The notes under the pieces were generated by a model, which saw only the letters and a program-made list of their open reading frames with translations, was not told where the DNA came from and ran no database searches. A program made the translations under genes and the position numbers. A stretch of 52,454 nt of DNA from a virus: positions 1 to 52,454 of the IMG/VR virus record IMGVR_UViG_3300025668_000010; one strand, written 5' to 3'. The stretch's first letter is position 1. Each line of letters starts with the position of its first letter. Below are positions 50,531 to 52,454 of the stretch, piece by piece.

Positions 50531-51409
50531 ATGCCTACTAGTCCTTATTTCCCAAGTTATTACGGTGGCACATCTGGCGAGCAAGGTCTCGTTCAGGATC
50601 TTGTGGATGAACAGATCAAACTGTTCGGCACAGATATCTACTACCTACCAAGAACTATCATTACAGATGGCGTCCTAGACGATATCATCTATAATAAGTT
50701 TGAGAGTCAATTTCAAATAGAGATGCTTCTACAGAACGTAGAAGGTTTTGGGTCACCATCAGAATTCATCAGCAAGTTTGGACTTCGTATTACCGACGAG
50801 GTTCGCTTTGTTGTGTCTCAACGTAGATGGGAAGAAGCAGCAGATGGTTATACTTTAACTGTCCCTGGTCGTCCTAACGAGGGTGATCTACTTTACTTCC
50901 CACTTACAGAAGATATTTACGAGATCAAGTTTGTAGAAAGAGAAGATCCATTCTATCAGTTAGGTAAGATCTATTTCTATACAATGACTGCAGAGATCTA
51001 TGAGTATGGTAGTGATAATATCTCTACTGGCGTAGAAGATATTGATGCTCTTGAGAGTCTGTTTAGCAGTGCCATTGCTCTCACTCTTTCTGTTGGTGGA
51101 ACAGGGGAGTTTACTGATGGAGAAACTGTCACAGGTAGCACTACTGGAACAGAAGCAGAAGTGAAGTCTTGGGATAGTGCAACTAGAGTTATGCAAGTAA
51201 TTAATAGAACAGGAACTTTTACCACAGGAGAATCTATTACTGGAAATAGTAGTAGTGCTGTCTGGGTAGTAGGAACCTTCGATACTCTAAATAATACGAA
51301 CAGCGAGTATGATCAAAATCGAGAGATCGAAGATGCCGCTGATAACATCATTGATTGGACAGAAGGTAATCCATTTGGTGAGTCTGGAAATTTTACTGGT
51401 AGTATCTAA
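50531..51409 (+). CDS. 14: Neck protein gp14
   Basis: A 292-residue protein (T4 gp14, 256). N-terminal SPYFPSYYGGTSGEQGLVQDLVDEQIKLFGTDIYYLPR, then a central part with FGLRITDEVRFVVSQRRWEEA and PNEGDLLYFPLTEDIYEIKFVERE (about 80-145) typical of the family. About 65 residues near the C terminus (186-250) are two (F)T(D/T)GE(T/S)(V/I)TG beta modules, which explain the extra length. C-terminal DNIIDWTEGNPFGE is gp14-like. Together with gp13 it forms the neck. The stop overlaps the ATG of gp15 (TAATG). Confidence 0.92.
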   Translation: MPTSPYFPSYYGGTSGEQGLVQDLVDEQIKLFGTDIYYLPRTIITDGVLDDIIYNKFESQFQIEMLLQNVEGFGSPSEFISKFGLRITDEVRFVVSQRRWEEAADGYTLTVPGRPNEGDLLYFPLTEDIYEIKFVEREDPFYQLGKIYFYTMTAEIYEYGSDNISTGVEDIDALESLFSSAIALTLSVGGTGEFTDGETVTGSTTGTEAEVKSWDSATRVMQVINRTGTFTTGESITGNSSSAVWVVGTFDTLNNTNSEYDQNREIEDAADNIIDWTEGNPFGESGNFTGSI

Positions 51410-52209
51410 TGTTTGGATCACATTTTTATAACGAAATTATTCGTAAAAATATTGTTGGATTTGGAACCCTGTTCAATAATATTACTCTCAAAAAAATTGA
51501 TCCTTCTGATAACTCTGTATTAGAAGAAGAGAAAGTTCCCTTGGCGTATGGTCCAAAGGCAAAGTTCTTGACTCGTCTAGAACAGAACCCAGATGTTGGA
51601 AGAAAGATTGCTATTACATTACCACGTCTCTACTTTGAGATGACTGGTATTCAATATGATCCCACTCGTAAAACATCTCCGATTCAAAAATATAGAAAGG
51701 TTCAAATTGAAGATGGTAATGAAGTAGCAGAACAGTATGTTCCTGTTCCATATACTCTTGAATTTCAACTTGGTATTATCGCCAAAAATCAAGATGATGG
51801 TCTACAAATTTTAGAACAGATTCTACCATACTTTCAACCATCGTTTAATATCACTCTCAATATGATTCCAGACATGGATGAGAAAAGAGATGTTGCTATT
51901 ACATTAAACAATGTTCAGTATGATGATGCATGGGATGATAGTTTTATTGAGCGTAGATATATTACATGGGAGTTATCATTTACTGCTAAGTCTTACATCT
52001 ATGGTCCTTATGATCAAGCAAGTGTTATCAACAAAGCAATTGTTTACGAAGGGATTAACGCTACTGTTCCACAAAGAACTACTAAAGTTACATACACACC
52101 TAAAGCATTACAAGACTATAACAATGATGGCACTATAGATTATCAAGATGATCAATTAGTTGTAGCATCAGATGACTTTGGATTTAATGAAGGGATTGAA
52201 ATACTATGA
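51409..52209 (+). CDS. 15: Tail completion / sheath stabilising protein gp15
   Basis: A 266-residue protein, close to T4 gp15 (272). Family segments: FYNEIIRKNIVGFGTLFNNITLKK (6-29), PLAYGPKAKFLTRLEQNPD (about 45-63), ITLPRLYFEMTGIQYDPTRK (about 69-88), and VPYTLEFQLGIIAKNQDDGLQILEQILPYFQPSFNI (about 117-153). gp15 caps the finished tail and joins it to the neck. Its stop overlaps gp16 (ATGA). No oddity was seen. Confidence 0.92.
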   Translation: MFGSHFYNEIIRKNIVGFGTLFNNITLKKIDPSDNSVLEEEKVPLAYGPKAKFLTRLEQNPDVGRKIAITLPRLYFEMTGIQYDPTRKTSPIQKYRKVQIEDGNEVAEQYVPVPYTLEFQLGIIAKNQDDGLQILEQILPYFQPSFNITLNMIPDMDEKRDVAITLNNVQYDDAWDDSFIERRYITWELSFTAKSYIYGPYDQASVINKAIVYEGINATVPQRTTKVTYTPKALQDYNNDGTIDYQDDQLVVASDDFGFNEGIEIL

Positions 52210-52454
52210 GCAAGTTTGAAAATAATATGGAAGATATGTTTGATATCGAAGTTGAATCTACTGATATTGAACCCACAAAACCTAAACCTCCTGCTAGCGA
52301 GGAGAAGGATGATCAGACAAAAGATTATGAATATACCAGAGGGTCTTTATACTCACTCATAGACAAGGGCAGAGAGGCGCTAGACGGGGCGTTAGAGGTT
52401 GCTCAGGAGTCAGGGCACCCTAGAGCGTATGAAGTCGCTGTGAACGCCATGAAG
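52206..52454 (+). CDS. 16: Small terminase subunit gp16 (5' part)
   Basis: An open frame of 83 codons running off the window, starting with ATG in the gp15 stop (ATGA). The N terminus is acidic (MSKFENNMEDMFDIEVES), followed by a Pro/Lys linker and then REALDGALEVAQESGHPRAYEVAVNAMK, which resembles the central helical segment of T4 gp16 ([25 protein letters not shown]). Small terminase regulates the packaging ATPase/nuclease gp17. The position after gp15 is the T4 order. The call rests on this segment and the order. Confidence 0.8.
   Translation, partial: MSKFENNMEDMFDIEVESTDIEPTKPKPPASEEKDDQTKDYEYTRGSLYSLIDKGREALDGALEVAQESGHPRAYEVAVNAMK

Noticed and set aside
1-52454. tRNA genes, CRISPR arrays, integrase, transposons or attachment sites
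   Set aside because: No cloverleaf, spaced direct repeats or mobile element proteins were recognised; coding is almost continuous on the plus strand.

Overview
The window is part of the late structural region of a T4-like myovirus, most likely a cyanophage of marine Synechococcus or Prochlorococcus. The evidence is T4 baseplate and neck gene order on one strand (gp5.4-like PAAR, gp25, gp6, gp7, gp8 ... gp13, gp14, gp15, gp16), T4-type late promoter boxes (CTAAATA / TATAAATA) in nearly every intergenic gap, very tight TAATG/ATGA gene junctions, and small basic or DUF4815-type proteins that I associate with cyanomyoviruses. All calls come from reading the translated sequence; no database search was run.

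Layout. 1-2120: the end of a short gene, a HicA-like small protein, two terminator-like hairpins, then a run of overlapping very small genes around a PAAR spike-tip protein. 2148-16814: baseplate wedge genes gp25, gp6, a giant gp7 (3328 residues), an unknown structural protein, and gp8. 16870-29680: a 2757-residue DUF4815-type structural protein, a 60-residue linker gene, a 1286-residue repeat-rich fibre-like protein with a copper-site-like (cupredoxin) domain, and a 169-residue structural protein. 29725-42490: a 3493-residue fibre protein, then three tandem paralogous glycine-rich, adhesin-like proteins. 42523-42969: a tail-fibre-assembly-like protein. 42983-49118: an enzyme cassette with one flavin-dependent halogenase, one unknown protein and six predicted non-heme iron (2-oxoglutarate / JmjC-like) oxygenases, with overlapping or nearly overlapping genes. 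49126-49646: two small coiled-coil proteins. 49699 to the end: neck proteins gp13 and gp14, tail completion protein gp15, and the start of the small terminase gp16.

How it fits together. The baseplate genes build the hexagonal wedge. The giant proteins, which fill the space where T4 carries gp9-gp12 and wac, probably form the baseplate periphery and fibres. The glycine-rich proteins are probable tips or adhesins, and gp13-gp15 close head and tail. The most striking feature is the halogenase plus six-oxygenase cassette placed between fibre genes and neck genes. It could modify a host metabolite, or (speculatively) residues of the phage's own fibres.

Other notable structure: two late-promoter boxes lie exactly in the loops of strong inverted repeats, one of them an intrinsic terminator. 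Giant proteins are interrupted by large insertions (a gp7 core, a beta-helix and a helical module are each split), and small beta modules recur across many virion genes.
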